Assembly: GCF_005877905.1 (NCBI RefSeq)
Contig: NZ_SWDV01000004.1
Coordinates: forward strand, 62,001 to 126,000
Direction of reading: 5' to 3'
Length of the DNA stretch: 64,000 bases
Origin: Pseudomonas nicosulfuronedens
GTDB lineage: Bacteria > Pseudomonadota > Gammaproteobacteria > Pseudomonadales > Pseudomonadaceae
The notes under the pieces were generated by a model. The model ran no database searches. It had not been told where the DNA came from and worked only from the letters and a program-made list of their open reading frames with translations. How positions within the stretch are numbered: the stretch's first letter is position 1; the number at the start of each line of letters is the position of its first letter. Below are positions 1 through 8,254 of the stretch, one piece after another. Made by a program: the position numbers and the translations under genes.

Positions 1-198
1 CAGCAGGATCAGCGCCGACTCCGGCGGCAGGCCGAGGGCGAAGGCGACCGGGATCAGCAGGGCCACGCCGTTGATCGGGCCCAGACCCGGCAGCAGGCCG
101 ACGACCGTGCCGATCAAGGTGCCGATCAGTGCGGTGATCAGGTTGTACGGGGTCAGGGCGACGCCGAAGCCTTGCCCGAGGTAGCTCAATGTTTCCAT
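1..198 (-). CDS. tctA: TctA, large membrane subunit of tricarboxylate transporter (partial)
   Basis: This is the N-terminal 66 codons of the large permease subunit of a TTT-family citrate/tricarboxylate importer; the rest lies beyond base 1. The peptide opens METLSYLGQGFGVALTPYN and continues into a glycine-rich hydrophobic stretch (GTLIGTVVGLLPGLGPINGV) that is the conserved TctA N-terminal signature. A strong ribosome binding site GAGGAAA sits 6 bases before the ATG and overlaps the end of tctB. It is the last seen gene of opdH-tctC-tctB-tctA, in which TctC delivers substrate from the periplasm to the TctAB membrane complex. Confidence 0.93.
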   Translation of the reverse strand, partial: METLSYLGQGFGVALTPYNLITALIGTLIGTVVGLLPGLGPINGVALLIPVAFALGLPPESALILL

Positions 199-208
199 GA
201 CGGTTTCC

Positions 209-676
209 TCAGAGCAGAGGGTCGAGGATGCCCAGCGGCAGCGGGACGTCCAGGGTGCGGTCGAACAGCACGTAGAGGCCGATGGCGAGCAGCGTGGCGG
301 TGATGACGCTGGCCACCGGACGACCGCCGTAGATCAGCGCGATGAAGGTGCCGACCAGGGCGCTGGCGGGGATGAAGCCCAGCGGCTCGAACAGGCCGGC
401 ATAGACCGCCAGCAGGACGACGCAGAGCACCACCTTGCCCAGCAGTGCGCCCTCCAGCGCGGGCTCGTCGTCCTCGCGCTTGATTGGCGTGGGCCGCACG
501 ATCAGCCAGGCCAGGCCGGCGGTCATCAGGCCCAGGCAGAGCAGCGGATAGGCGCGCGGGCCGACCGGTTCGTAGGAAAAGGGCGCCTGGAGTTGCCAGG
601 CGATCAGGGCGAAGGCGACGCAGGCGAGCAGCCAGGCGCCGGCGAACAGCCGCTGGAAGAGGCTGGTACGGGACAT
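209..676 (-). CDS. tctB: TctB, small membrane subunit of tricarboxylate transporter
   Basis: A 155-residue integral membrane protein with about four hydrophobic segments (roughly residues 10-28, 44-60, 78-95 and 105-140) separated by a charged loop (IKREDDEPALEG), the normal size and layout of TctB. It is the small partner of TctA in the inner-membrane tripartite tricarboxylate transporter. It sits 49 bases downstream of tctC, and its TGA is only 10 bases before tctA, so the two are translated together. The assignment rests mainly on context and topology, because TctB sequences diverge strongly. Confidence 0.9.
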   Translation of the reverse strand: MSRTSLFQRLFAGAWLLACVAFALIAWQLQAPFSYEPVGPRAYPLLCLGLMTAGLAWLIVRPTPIKREDDEPALEGALLGKVVLCVVLLAVYAGLFEPLGFIPASALVGTFIALIYGGRPVASVITATLLAIGLYVLFDRTLDVPLPLGILDPLL

Positions 677-725
677 GGGGAGTCTCCTTGCGCCGCCTTC
701 GCTGAAGGCGGCGCCGCACGGGGCG

Positions 726-1703
726 TTACTGGATGAGGCCGAACTCGCGGGCCAGCTGCTTGTACTGGGCGACCTGCTGCTTCACGTAGGCGTCCAGCTC
801 CGGACCGGTCATGGCGAAGGGGAACAGCTCGCGCTGGTCACGCAGCCTGGCGAAGTCCTCCGAGGCCAGCAGCTTGTCGAAGGAGGCCTTCCAGAACTGG
901 TAGTCCTCGTCGCTCACCTTCGGCCCGACGTAGAAGCCGCGCACCACCGGCCAGACAATGTCGAAGCCCTGCTCCTTGGCGGTAGGGATATCGGCCATGC
1001 CTTCATCCTTCAGGCGCTCCTCGGAGAACACCGCGAGGATGCGCATCTTGCCGGCGCGGATGTGCGGCATGGAGTCGGAGATGTCCGTGCTGCCCACCTG
1101 GATGTGCCCGCCGAGCAGCGCCGTGGCGATCTCGCCGCCGCCTTCGAGGGCGACGTAACGCAGCTGCTTCGGATCGATGCCGGCGGCTTTGGCGATCAGC
1201 GCGGTCTGCATCCAGTCCTGGCTGCCGACGGTGCCGCCGGAGCCGATCACTACCTTGCCCGGATCGGCCTTGAGCGCGGCCACCAGGTCGCCGAGGTTCT
1301 GGTACGGCGAGTCGCTGGGCACGGCGATGGCGCCGTAGCTGGTGCCGACGGCGGCCAGCCACTTCACGGCGTTCTCGTCGAAACGGCCGAATTTGCCCTG
1401 GGCCAGGTTCAGCAGCGAGCCGCTGGAGAAGGCGGTGATGGTGTTGCCGTCGGCCGGTCGCTGGGCGACTACTGCGTTGTAGGCCACGGCACCGACGCCG
1501 CCGGGCATGTAGGTGACGCGCATCGGCTTGGTCAGCAGCTTCTCGTCCACCAGGGCGCTCTGCGCCAGCTTGCAGGTGAGGTCGAAGCCGCCGCCGGGAG
1601 AAGCCGGGGCAATGCATTCCGGGCGCTTGGGCTCGGCCATCAGTTGGCTGGCGGCGAGCAGCGTGGCGCCGGCCAGGGTCAAGTTGCGCAGGACGGTGGA
1701 CAT
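726..1703 (-). CDS. tctC: TctC, periplasmic tricarboxylate-binding protein
   Basis: A 325-residue exported binding protein of the Bug/TctC family. The start chosen gives MSTVLRNLTLAGATLLAASQ and a signal peptide ending near LMA/EPKRPEC, with AGAGAGG upstream; a longer open frame runs back into opdH but has no reason to be used. The mature part has the family pattern: P-GGGFDLTCK near the N terminus, the TYMPGGVGAVAYN loop, and a GSGGTVGSQ segment that binds carboxylates. It captures citrate-like tricarboxylates in the periplasm for TctAB. It lies 29 bases after opdH in the same transcription direction. Confidence 0.94.
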   Translation of the reverse strand: MSTVLRNLTLAGATLLAASQLMAEPKRPECIAPASPGGGFDLTCKLAQSALVDEKLLTKPMRVTYMPGGVGAVAYNAVVAQRPADGNTITAFSSGSLLNLAQGKFGRFDENAVKWLAAVGTSYGAIAVPSDSPYQNLGDLVAALKADPGKVVIGSGGTVGSQDWMQTALIAKAAGIDPKQLRYVALEGGGEIATALLGGHIQVGSTDISDSMPHIRAGKMRILAVFSEERLKDEGMADIPTAKEQGFDIVWPVVRGFYVGPKVSDEDYQFWKASFDKLLASEDFARLRDQRELFPFAMTGPELDAYVKQQVAQYKQLAREFGLIQ

Positions 1704-1732
1704 GGTGCGATTCCTCTCTTGTTGTTGTCGGT

Positions 1733-3019
1733 TTACCAGATCGCCAGCGAGTAGCTGAGGTAGATGCGCGTCTCGTCGGCATCGCGCGCGAAACTGGAGC
1801 GGTAAGTGGCGTTGCGCACGCGCACTGCCACGTCCTTGAGCGGACCGCTCTGGATCACGTACTTGATGTCGGTGTTGCGCTCCCATTCCTTGCCGTGACC
1901 GTCCATGCCGTTGATTTTGGCATTATCGCCACTGATGTAGCGATTCATCAGGGTCAGGCCGGGGAGGCCGAGGCCGGCGAAGTCATAGTCGTGGCGCACC
2001 TGCCAGGAGCGTTCGTCGGTCTCGGCGAAGTCGCCGACCTGGACGAAGTTGACGAGGTAGGGGTTGCTGCCATCGATGTAGGGGAAGGCGCTGTCGCCGC
2101 TCATCTGCTGCCAGCCGAGGCTGAACTTGTTGGCGCCCAGGGTGTAGGCGAGCATGCCGTTGAAGGCGCGGTTGTCGATCTCGCCGCCGCGTGCTTCGCC
2201 CTGGTCGTCGCTGATGGCCAGGCGCACGTCGGCGCTGAACTTGCCAGGGCCGAGCGGATAGGTTGCGAGCAGGCCGACGAAGTGCTGGCGGTAGACTTCG
2301 TCCAGCTGCGCGTAGTGGTAGCGGCCGGTGAGGTGATCGGTGAGTTTGTAGTCGCCACCGACCAGGTCGTAGTGCTTGCCTTCGGCACTGCCGCCGGAGA
2401 AGCGGCGGTTCTTGTTGTTCAGCGCGAGGTCCTGCCAGTCGGTGGAGTCGCGGTCCTTGACCTTCTCCAGGCGCCCGCCGGTGAAGTTCAGGCCCGGCAG
2501 GTCGGTGGAGTTGAGCAGCCCGCCTTCGAAGGTCTGCGGGAACAGGCGGCTGTCATTGGGCTGCAGGGTCGGCAGGTCGGGGATCAGGCTGCCGACTTTC
2601 AACTCCGTCTCGGAGGCCTTGAACTTGGCGGTCAGGCCCAGCTTGCTGTACTCGTCAGCGGCGCGGCCGTCGTCGTGGGTCGGCAACAGGCCGGTGCCGG
2701 TGCGGTCTGGCGAGGAGTCGAGCTTCAGGCCGAGCATGCCCATGGCATCGAGGCCGACGCCAATGGTGCCGGGCGTGTAGCCGGACTGGAAATCGAGGAT
2801 GAATCCCTGCGCCCATTCTTCGCGCTTGGACTGGCCGGCGCCGTCGCGGAAATCGCGGTTGAAGTAGATGTTCTGGGTGCTGAGCGTGGCGCTGCTGTCT
2901 TCGATGAAGCCGGCGGCATCGCACAGTGGGGCGACCCCGGCAAAAGCCAGCAGGGCGGGCGTCAGGCAGCGGGAGTTGGGCTTGGCAAAAGCCGTTGCAG
3001 CCAAAGGCTGGGCGGTCAT
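1733..3019 (-). CDS. opdH: OprD-family outer-membrane porin, OpdH-like
   Basis: A 428-residue outer-membrane channel of the OprD/OccK family. After a signal sequence ending near CDA/AGFIEDS, the mature protein begins with the family's FIEDSSATLSTQNIYFNRDF block. It contains the characteristic W-Q-R-H-Y-D-F/GLP-L/YISGDN repeats late in the barrel and ends in the terminal aromatic (YSLAIW) required for outer-membrane assembly. Position at the head of the tctCBA unit and opposite tctDE identifies it as the tricarboxylate-specific member, OpdH in P. aeruginosa. It probably lets citrate, isocitrate or aconitate enter the periplasm. Expression is expected to depend on TctD. Confidence 0.9.
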   Translation of the reverse strand: MTAQPLAATAFAKPNSRCLTPALLAFAGVAPLCDAAGFIEDSSATLSTQNIYFNRDFRDGAGQSKREEWAQGFILDFQSGYTPGTIGVGLDAMGMLGLKLDSSPDRTGTGLLPTHDDGRAADEYSKLGLTAKFKASETELKVGSLIPDLPTLQPNDSRLFPQTFEGGLLNSTDLPGLNFTGGRLEKVKDRDSTDWQDLALNNKNRRFSGGSAEGKHYDLVGGDYKLTDHLTGRYHYAQLDEVYRQHFVGLLATYPLGPGKFSADVRLAISDDQGEARGGEIDNRAFNGMLAYTLGANKFSLGWQQMSGDSAFPYIDGSNPYLVNFVQVGDFAETDERSWQVRHDYDFAGLGLPGLTLMNRYISGDNAKINGMDGHGKEWERNTDIKYVIQSGPLKDVAVRVRNATYRSSFARDADETRIYLSYSLAIW

Positions 3020-3077
3020 CTGTGGTCTCCGTTCTTGTTGTTGTCGCGAAAGGGCACCACGCCGCCTTCCGCTCTGT

Positions 3078-3095
3078 TGACGGTCTTTGCCGTCA
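3078..3095. promoter_or_regulatory. palindrome in the opdH/tctD divergent control region
   Basis: TGACGG and CCGTCA form a perfect 6-base inverted repeat separated by 6 bases, 58 bases upstream of the opdH start. It lies between opdH and the divergent tctD, where a TctD operator is expected. The link to TctD is inference from position only. Confidence 0.3.
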
Positions 3096-3305
3096 TCGAG
3101 TCCGCTGCTCCCGCCGTTGCGCCTGGGCAGTCGGCGCTGAAAAAAACGGGGTTGGGAGGCGGCTCGTTGGCGATGCTAACGGGCTAAGCTTTCGCCAGGC
3201 TTTCAGTCTCCTTTCGCAGTGATTTCAGCGAATTTCCCCCATTCACAGTGGCGCGCGGATGGGTAAACTGCCGGCCCGAACCTGTCGTCCGAGGGGGACA
3301 AACGC

Positions 3306-3977
3306 ATGCGAATTCTCCTGGTTGAAGACCATCCGCAACTCGGCGAAAGCGTCGCCCAAGCACTCAAGGGCGCCGGTTGGACCGTGGACCTGCTGCAGGA
3401 CGGCGTGGCCGCCGACCTGGCTCTGGCTAGCGAGGACTACGCCCTGGCGATCCTCGATGTCGGCCTGCCGCGCCTGGACGGCTTCCAGGTGCTAGCGCGC
3501 CTGCGCGAGCGCGGCAAGACCCTCCCGGTGCTGATGCTCACCGCCCGTGGCGAGGTGCGCGACCGCGTGCACGGGCTGAACCTGGGCGCCGACGATTACC
3601 TGGCCAAGCCCTTCGAACTCACCGAGCTGGAGGCGCGGGTGAAGGCCCTGCTGCGCCGCAGCGTGCTCGGTGGCGAGCAACAGCAACGTTGCGGCGAGCT
3701 GGTCTACGACCTTGGCGCGCGGCGCTTCACCCTGGCCGAGCAGGCGATGAACCTGACCTCCCGCGAGCAGGCCGTGCTCGAAGCCCTGATTGCCCGGCCG
3801 GGTCGGGTGATGAGCAAGGAGCAGCTGGCGGCGCAGGTATTCGGCCTCGATCAGGACGCGAGCGCCGATGCCATCGAGATCTACGTCCATCGCCTGCGCA
3901 AGAAGCTCGAAGGCAGCTCGGTACGCATCGTCACCTTCCGTGGCCTGGGCTACCTGCTCGAGGCCCAGGATGGCTGA
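3306..3977 (+). CDS. tctD: TctD, OmpR-type response regulator
   Basis: A 223-residue two-component response regulator. The receiver domain (1-115) carries the acidic pair E7/D8, phosphoacceptor D51 (in LAILDVGLPRLDGF), T79 and K101 (DDYLAKPF). The C-terminal half (about 125-220) is an OmpR winged helix with the usual R-x-E-A-x-L and YVHRLRKKLE motifs. A GAGGGGG ribosome binding site precedes the ATG. The gene overlaps tctE by 8 bases and is divergent from opdH-tctCBA. This is the TctD/TctE arrangement that controls tricarboxylate uptake in enterics and pseudomonads. Confidence 0.94.
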   Translation: MRILLVEDHPQLGESVAQALKGAGWTVDLLQDGVAADLALASEDYALAILDVGLPRLDGFQVLARLRERGKTLPVLMLTARGEVRDRVHGLNLGADDYLAKPFELTELEARVKALLRRSVLGGEQQQRCGELVYDLGARRFTLAEQAMNLTSREQAVLEALIARPGRVMSKEQLAAQVFGLDQDASADAIEIYVHRLRKKLEGSSVRIVTFRGLGYLLEAQDG

Positions 3978-5376
3978 ACGGCGCTGGGTGCTGCCCGGCA
4001 CGGGAAGCCTGCGAGGGCGCCTGCTCTGGCGCCTCGGCGGCCTGCTGCTGGTGCTGTTGCTGATCGGCAGCGCGGCCACCTACTGGCGCGCCAGGCATGC
4101 CGCCGACATCGCCTATGACCGCACCCTGCTGGCGTCGGCGCGGGATATCGCCGATGGCCTCTACGCCAGCGACGGTACCCTGCGCGCCAACGTGCCCTAT
4201 GTGGCGCTGGACAGCTTCGAGTACGACAGCGCCGGGCGCATCTTCTACCAGGTGATCGACCCCCAGGGGAACATGATTTCCGGCTATGAGAACCTGCCGG
4301 CGCCGCTGCCGACTACGCCGCGCACCGACGACTATCCGGCGTTGGCCAAGTTCTACGACGCTACCTACGAAGGGCAGGGCGTGCGGGTGGTCAGCCTGTT
4401 GCAGCCGGTGAGCCAGCCGACGGTCAATGGCATGGCGGAAATCCGCGTCGCCGAAACCATGGGCGCCCGCGAGCGGCTCGCACGCAACCTGCTGGCCGAT
4501 ACCCTGCTCAACCTCGCGCTATCGGCCATCGCCGCGCTGATGATGGTCTGGTACGCGGTGAGCGCCGGCCTGCGCCCGCTCGACCGTCTGCGCGAAGCGG
4601 TGGAGGAGCGCCAGCCGGACGACCTGCGGCCGTTGCCGGAAGTCCGCGTGCAGAAAGAGCTGCGCCCGCTGGTGGCGGCGCTCAACCACTTCACCGTGCG
4701 CTTGCGCGGGTTGTTCGACCGCCAGTCGCAGTTCATCGCCGAGGCTTCCCACGAGTTGCGCACCCCGCTGGCGGCGCTCAAGGCGCGGCTGGAGCTGGGC
4801 CTGCGTGAACAGGACCCGCAGCAATGGCGCGCGACGCTGGTGGACGCGGTACTGAACACCGACCGGGTGACCGGGCTGGCCAACCAGTTGCTCTCCCTGG
4901 CGCGCGTGGAAAGCGGCGCGAGGGCTATCGCCGAAGGCGCGGGGGAACGCATCGAGCTCGGCCAGCTTGCCCGCGAACTCGGCCTGGCGCTGGCGCCGCT
5001 GGCGTATTCGCGCGGTGTGTCGCTGGCGCTGGAGGCGGACGAGCCGGCCTGGGTGAAGGGCGATCCGACCCTGCTCAACGAGCTGCTCAGCAACCTGGTG
5101 GACAACGCCATCGCCCACGCGCCGGCGGATGGCAATGTGATCATCCGCGTGCGCGCGCCAGCGGAGCTGGAGGTCGAGGACGACGGCCCCGGCATTCCGA
5201 CGGAGGAGCGCGACAAGGTGTTCCGCCGCTTCTACCGCCGCCGTCAGCAGGGCACCGGCCTGGGCCTGGCGATCGTCGGCGAGATCTGCACTGCGCACCG
5301 CGCCCGTATCGAACTGGGCCAGGGAGAACTGGGCGGGTTGCTGGTGCGGGTGACCTTCCCGGCGGAAAACGCTTGA
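3970..5376 (+). CDS. tctE: TctE, membrane sensor histidine kinase
   Basis: A 468-residue histidine kinase, starting at the ATG inside the tctD stop region. Two membrane helices (about 17-38 and 173-193) flank a periplasmic sensor of about 135 residues. A short HAMP-like linker follows. The H box EASHELRTPLAAL places the phosphorylated histidine at H261. The N box (NELLSNLVDNAIAHAP), G1 box (VEDDGPGIP), F box and G2 box (GTGLGLAIV) of the ATP-binding domain are all intact. It is translationally coupled to tctD and probably senses extracellular tricarboxylates to switch on opdH-tctCBA. A stem-loop follows the stop codon. Confidence 0.94.
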   Translation: MAERRWVLPGTGSLRGRLLWRLGGLLLVLLLIGSAATYWRARHAADIAYDRTLLASARDIADGLYASDGTLRANVPYVALDSFEYDSAGRIFYQVIDPQGNMISGYENLPAPLPTTPRTDDYPALAKFYDATYEGQGVRVVSLLQPVSQPTVNGMAEIRVAETMGARERLARNLLADTLLNLALSAIAALMMVWYAVSAGLRPLDRLREAVEERQPDDLRPLPEVRVQKELRPLVAALNHFTVRLRGLFDRQSQFIAEASHELRTPLAALKARLELGLREQDPQQWRATLVDAVLNTDRVTGLANQLLSLARVESGARAIAEGAGERIELGQLARELGLALAPLAYSRGVSLALEADEPAWVKGDPTLLNELLSNLVDNAIAHAPADGNVIIRVRAPAELEVEDDGPGIPTEERDKVFRRFYRRRQQGTGLGLAIVGEICTAHRARIELGQGELGGLLVRVTFPAENA

Positions 5377-5387
5377 GCCAGAAACGC

Positions 5388-5413
5388 GAAACCCGCCGGC
5401 GAGGGCGGGTTTC
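5388..5413 (+). terminator. stem-loop after tctE
   Basis: GAAACCCGCC pairs with GGCGGGTTTC, a 10-base perfect stem with a 6-base loop, 11 bases after the tctE stop. No clear T run follows, so termination may be weak or helped by the REP pair just downstream. Confidence 0.6.
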
Positions 5414-5444
5414 GGGAGCAGCACGACAGCAAGGCGGTCTTTTA

Positions 5445-5519
5445 TAGGAGCGAGCTTGCTCGCGAACGGGCTTGCCGGCAGCACGGGCGCTTGGCCTTTC
5501 GCGAGCAAGCTCGCTCCTA
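5445..5519. repeat. inverted pair of REP-like elements
   Basis: TAGGAGCGAGCTTGCTCGCGAA (5445-5466) and its exact reverse complement (5498-5519) enclose 31 bases between the convergent tctE and HDOD genes. Each arm is itself partly palindromic (CGAGC-AAGCTCG). The same unit recurs at 20944, 39503 and 39552, and in degenerate form near 55240. This is the layout of Pseudomonas REP pairs (REPINs). Confidence 0.85.
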
Positions 5520-5575
5520 CGAAGATCCCTGCGCCTGAACCGCAGGTTGGGGGGGCAGGGGTTCTATGGCCGGTG

Positions 5576-6412
5576 TTACTGAAGCATGCTCATGGCCGCT
5601 TCCATGGCGGCGGAGAGGTCTTCGTCTTCCTTCACGTCCGCCTTCGGGTCCAGACCCAGCTTGGCGAAGGCCGGGATGGTCGCCCAGTCCAGCTCGGTGT
5701 AGGGGTGCTGGCTGCCGAGGTAGCTCTGCAGGGTGGCGACCTGGACGATGTCCACGTAGTCGACCTTGGCCGAGTCGCGGCTGAAGTCCAGGTGCTGGCC
5801 CGGCACGGCGGCGATCGGCGCCGGGAAGTCCCAGGCCTTGAGGATGCGGTCGCCGATGACCGGGTGGATGCGCTCGATCACGTGGTTGAGGCTGATGGAG
5901 TCGGCCAGCAGTTCGCTGTGCTCCTCGGCGTAGGTGAGGATCGGCAGTACGCCGATCTGGTGCACCAGGCCGGCCAGGGTCGCCTGGTCCGGCGCCAGTC
6001 GGGTGTAGTGACGGCACAGGGCGTGGCAGATGCCGGCGATCTCGGTGCTCTTGTTCCACACCTCGCGCATCTTGCGGTCGACCACATCGGAAGTGGCCTG
6101 GAACATCTGCTCCATGGCAAGGCCGGTGGCCAGGTTGCAGGTGTAGTTGATCCCCAGGCGGCTGATCGCCATCTGCAGGTCGGTGATTTCCTTGTTGGTG
6201 CGCAGCAGCGGGCTGTTCACCACCTTGATGATGCGCGCGGTCAGGGCGGCGTCGTTGCCGATCACCTTGGCCAGGTCCTGGATGCTGATGTCCGGGTCTT
6301 CCGCCGCTTCCCGGACGCGCAGGGCGACTTCCGGCAGCGTCGGCAGCACCAGCTCATCGTTGTCGATGGCCCGCAGCAGTTCCTGTTGTACTTTTTCGGC
6401 AAGCTTGCTCAT
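5576..6412 (-). CDS. HDOD-domain protein
   Basis: A 278-residue single-domain HDOD protein. Residues 20-220 carry the family hallmarks: LPTLPEVALRVRE, the VIGNDAALTARIIKVVNSPLL helix, then AISRLGIN and a GLVHQIGVLPIL segment corresponding to a degenerate HD core. HDOD proteins lack phosphodiesterase residues and usually act as scaffolds in signalling or stress pathways; no catalytic role can be assigned. It starts 45 bases after ygfZ ends and is probably co-transcribed with it. The acidic C-terminal tail (KEDEDLSAAMEAAMS) may be disordered. Confidence 0.85.
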   Translation of the reverse strand: MSKLAEKVQQELLRAIDNDELVLPTLPEVALRVREAAEDPDISIQDLAKVIGNDAALTARIIKVVNSPLLRTNKEITDLQMAISRLGINYTCNLATGLAMEQMFQATSDVVDRKMREVWNKSTEIAGICHALCRHYTRLAPDQATLAGLVHQIGVLPILTYAEEHSELLADSISLNHVIERIHPVIGDRILKAWDFPAPIAAVPGQHLDFSRDSAKVDYVDIVQVATLQSYLGSQHPYTELDWATIPAFAKLGLDPKADVKEDEDLSAAMEAAMSMLQ

Positions 6413-6457
6413 GAAGTGTCCTTCAGGGAAAGCCGGGCTCCCCGCCCGGCACGAAAT

Positions 6458-7393
6458 TCAGCGCTGGATCTCGCGGTCGCTGTCCAGAACGTAAGGCAGA
6501 TCCAGCAGGCGCAGGGGCTGGTCCTCGCCCAGGCGCACGTTGCCGTCGGTCGCGGCGTCGTCCTGCAGCACGGCGAGCAGCTCCACGCCATCGGCCGCAC
6601 GGGCGGCCAGTACCACTTCACCGACGCTGGTGGAGTGTACCGGCGAGAACAGCTCGCGGCCCGGCTCCGGCAGTTCGGCGCTATCGAGTTTCAGGCGCTG
6701 CAGGCGGCGCTTGAGGCGGCCGAGGTACTGCATGCGCGCGACGATTTCCTGGCCGGTGTAGCAGCCCTTCTTGAAGCTGACACCGCCCACGGCCTGCAGG
6801 TTGATCATCTGCGGGATGAACTGCTCGCGAGTGGCACCGAACACCTGGCCGACGCCGGCGCGAACCTGGCCGAGCAGCCAGTCGTTGAGGTTGGCGTGGG
6901 GCAGGCGGGCCTGCAGCAGGTCGGCGATGGCGACGGCGCGTTCGGCCGGGGCCCAGAGCTCGACACGGCCCTGGCCAAGGCCGATGGCGATCAGACCGTC
7001 GGCCCGCGCTACCTGGTCGGCTTCTCCGGAGAGGCTCAGGCCCAGTTCAGCGAGGACGGCATCCGCACCGCTGAGGCCGAAGCGCGCCCACTGGGCGCTG
7101 TCATCGGAGAGGGTGGCCTTGGAGAACACCGCGTACTTCTTCAGGTCCGTCAGCTGGCTTTCCAGCAGGTCGTTGGCCATGGCCAGCAGAAAGCCGTCGC
7201 CTTCGGCGAGGATGCGGAAGCTGGAGGTCATGCGCCCCTTGGGCGTGCAACGGGCGCCGAGGCTGGAGTATTCGGCATTGAGGTAGTTGAGGTTGCAGGT
7301 CAGCTGGCCCTGGAGGAATTTGGCAGCGTCCGCGCCACGGACGGCAAGAATCCCTTCGTGATTGAGTTCGGTGTAGAAAGCAGAGTCGGTCAT
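6458..7393 (-). CDS. ygfZ: YgfZ, folate-dependent Fe-S cluster repair protein
   Basis: A 311-residue GcvT-like tetrahydrofolate-binding protein. The diagnostic KGCYTGQEIVAR motif is present around residue 215, containing the conserved cysteine of the family. The N-terminal part (GILAVRGADAAKFLQGQLTCN) is the usual folate-binding start. YgfZ helps build or repair certain Fe-S enzymes, such as the MiaB type. I chose the start giving MTDSAFYTEL by family length; an in-frame ATG at 7426 would add 11 residues, and neither has a strong ribosome site. It is divergent from sdhE across a 170-base promoter region. Confidence 0.9.
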   Translation of the reverse strand: MTDSAFYTELNHEGILAVRGADAAKFLQGQLTCNLNYLNAEYSSLGARCTPKGRMTSSFRILAEGDGFLLAMANDLLESQLTDLKKYAVFSKATLSDDSAQWARFGLSGADAVLAELGLSLSGEADQVARADGLIAIGLGQGRVELWAPAERAVAIADLLQARLPHANLNDWLLGQVRAGVGQVFGATREQFIPQMINLQAVGGVSFKKGCYTGQEIVARMQYLGRLKRRLQRLKLDSAELPEPGRELFSPVHSTSVGEVVLAARAADGVELLAVLQDDAATDGNVRLGEDQPLRLLDLPYVLDSDREIQR

Positions 7394-7479
7394 CACGATT
7401 CGCTGGAAGAAAGTTAGGGGACTCATGATAGAGCTCAGGCCCAGCCTTGTCAGCGGGTGCCGGGTGGGCCGAGCATGCG

Positions 7480-7485
7480 TATAAT
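7480..7485 (+). promoter_or_regulatory. -10 element upstream of sdhE
   Basis: A perfect TATAAT lies 78 bases before the sdhE ATG, in the divergent ygfZ/sdhE gap. No good -35 hexamer is found 16-18 bases upstream, so the site may need an activator or be only moderately strong. Confidence 0.5.
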
Positions 7486-7563
7486 GCCGCTCGGCTCGCG
7501 CCGTCCGTCGATTTCGCGAGCGACTAGACGTATTCGCCCGCTGTTAATCGAGGTGCCCCGCAG

Positions 7564-7818
7564 ATGACTGACGAAATCGAACTCAAACGCCTTTTCTGGC
7601 ACAGCCGCCGCGGCATGCTGGAACTGGACGTCCTGCTGGTGCCCTTTGTCCAGGAAGTCTACCCGGGCTTGCCCGCCGACGATCAGGCGCGCTTCCGCAA
7701 GCTGCTGGAGTGCGAGGATCAGGACATGTTCGGCTGGTTCATGCAGCGCGGCGAGCCGGAAGATGCCGACCTACGCATCATCGTTCGCATGATCCTGGAC
7801 CGTGTCCAGCCGAAGTGA
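7564..7818 (+). CDS. sdhE: SdhE, FAD assembly factor for succinate dehydrogenase
   Basis: An 84-residue protein of the SdhE/YgfY family, whose members promote covalent flavin attachment to SdhA. The conserved RGxxE motif is seen as R16-G17-M-L-E20 in [10 protein letters not shown], followed by [11 protein letters not shown], also typical. GAGGTG serves as ribosome site. The next gene, a YgfX homologue, overlaps its last 17 bases. This sdhE-ygfX pairing is also described in enterics, where the two were named CptB and CptA. Confidence 0.92.
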   Translation: MTDEIELKRLFWHSRRGMLELDVLLVPFVQEVYPGLPADDQARFRKLLECEDQDMFGWFMQRGEPEDADLRIIVRMILDRVQPK

Positions 7819-8254
7819 CCCCTTCGAGTGCCGCTGGCAGCCGTCCATCGGCTTGCTGGCGGCCTACATCGCCGCGCAACTGGGCGCCGTTCTGGCGCTG
7901 CTGCTCGCGGACATTCCCCTCCACTGGAAAACGCTCGGTCTGAGCCTCTGCCTGCTGCATGCCTGTTGGGTTGTGCCTGGGCGGATTCTATTGCGCGCGC
8001 CGGATTCGGTGCGTGCGCTGCGCCACAACGCCGAGGGCTGGCAGTTGTGGAGCGAGCGGGAGGGGTTTCAATCGGTGCAGTTGATGGCGGACAGTCTGGC
8101 GCTGCCCTCATTGATCGTCCTGCGTTTCCGCCGTCCCGACGACTGGCTGGCGCGCAGCGTTTGCGTTCCGGCCGATGCACTGGCGCCGGAGTTGCACCGG
8201 CGCCTGCGCGTGCGACTGCGCTTCAGCCGCAATAGGTGGACGGCGCCAGGATAG
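7802..8254 (+). CDS. ygfX: YgfX-like inner-membrane protein
   Basis: A 150-residue protein starting at GTG inside the end of sdhE. Two adjacent membrane helices (about 15-32 and 37-56, rich in L and A) precede a basic cytoplasmic C-terminal half. The WQ/W-S-E-R pattern and length fit YgfX (CptA). In E. coli YgfX has been reported to affect FtsZ and MreB as part of a type IV toxin-antitoxin pair with SdhE. That role is contested, and here only the family can be claimed. Its last 32 bases are shared with the end of nadB on the other strand. Confidence 0.75.
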   Translation: MSSRSDPFECRWQPSIGLLAAYIAAQLGAVLALLLADIPLHWKTLGLSLCLLHACWVVPGRILLRAPDSVRALRHNAEGWQLWSEREGFQSVQLMADSLALPSLIVLRFRRPDDWLARSVCVPADALAPELHRRLRVRLRFSRNRWTAPG

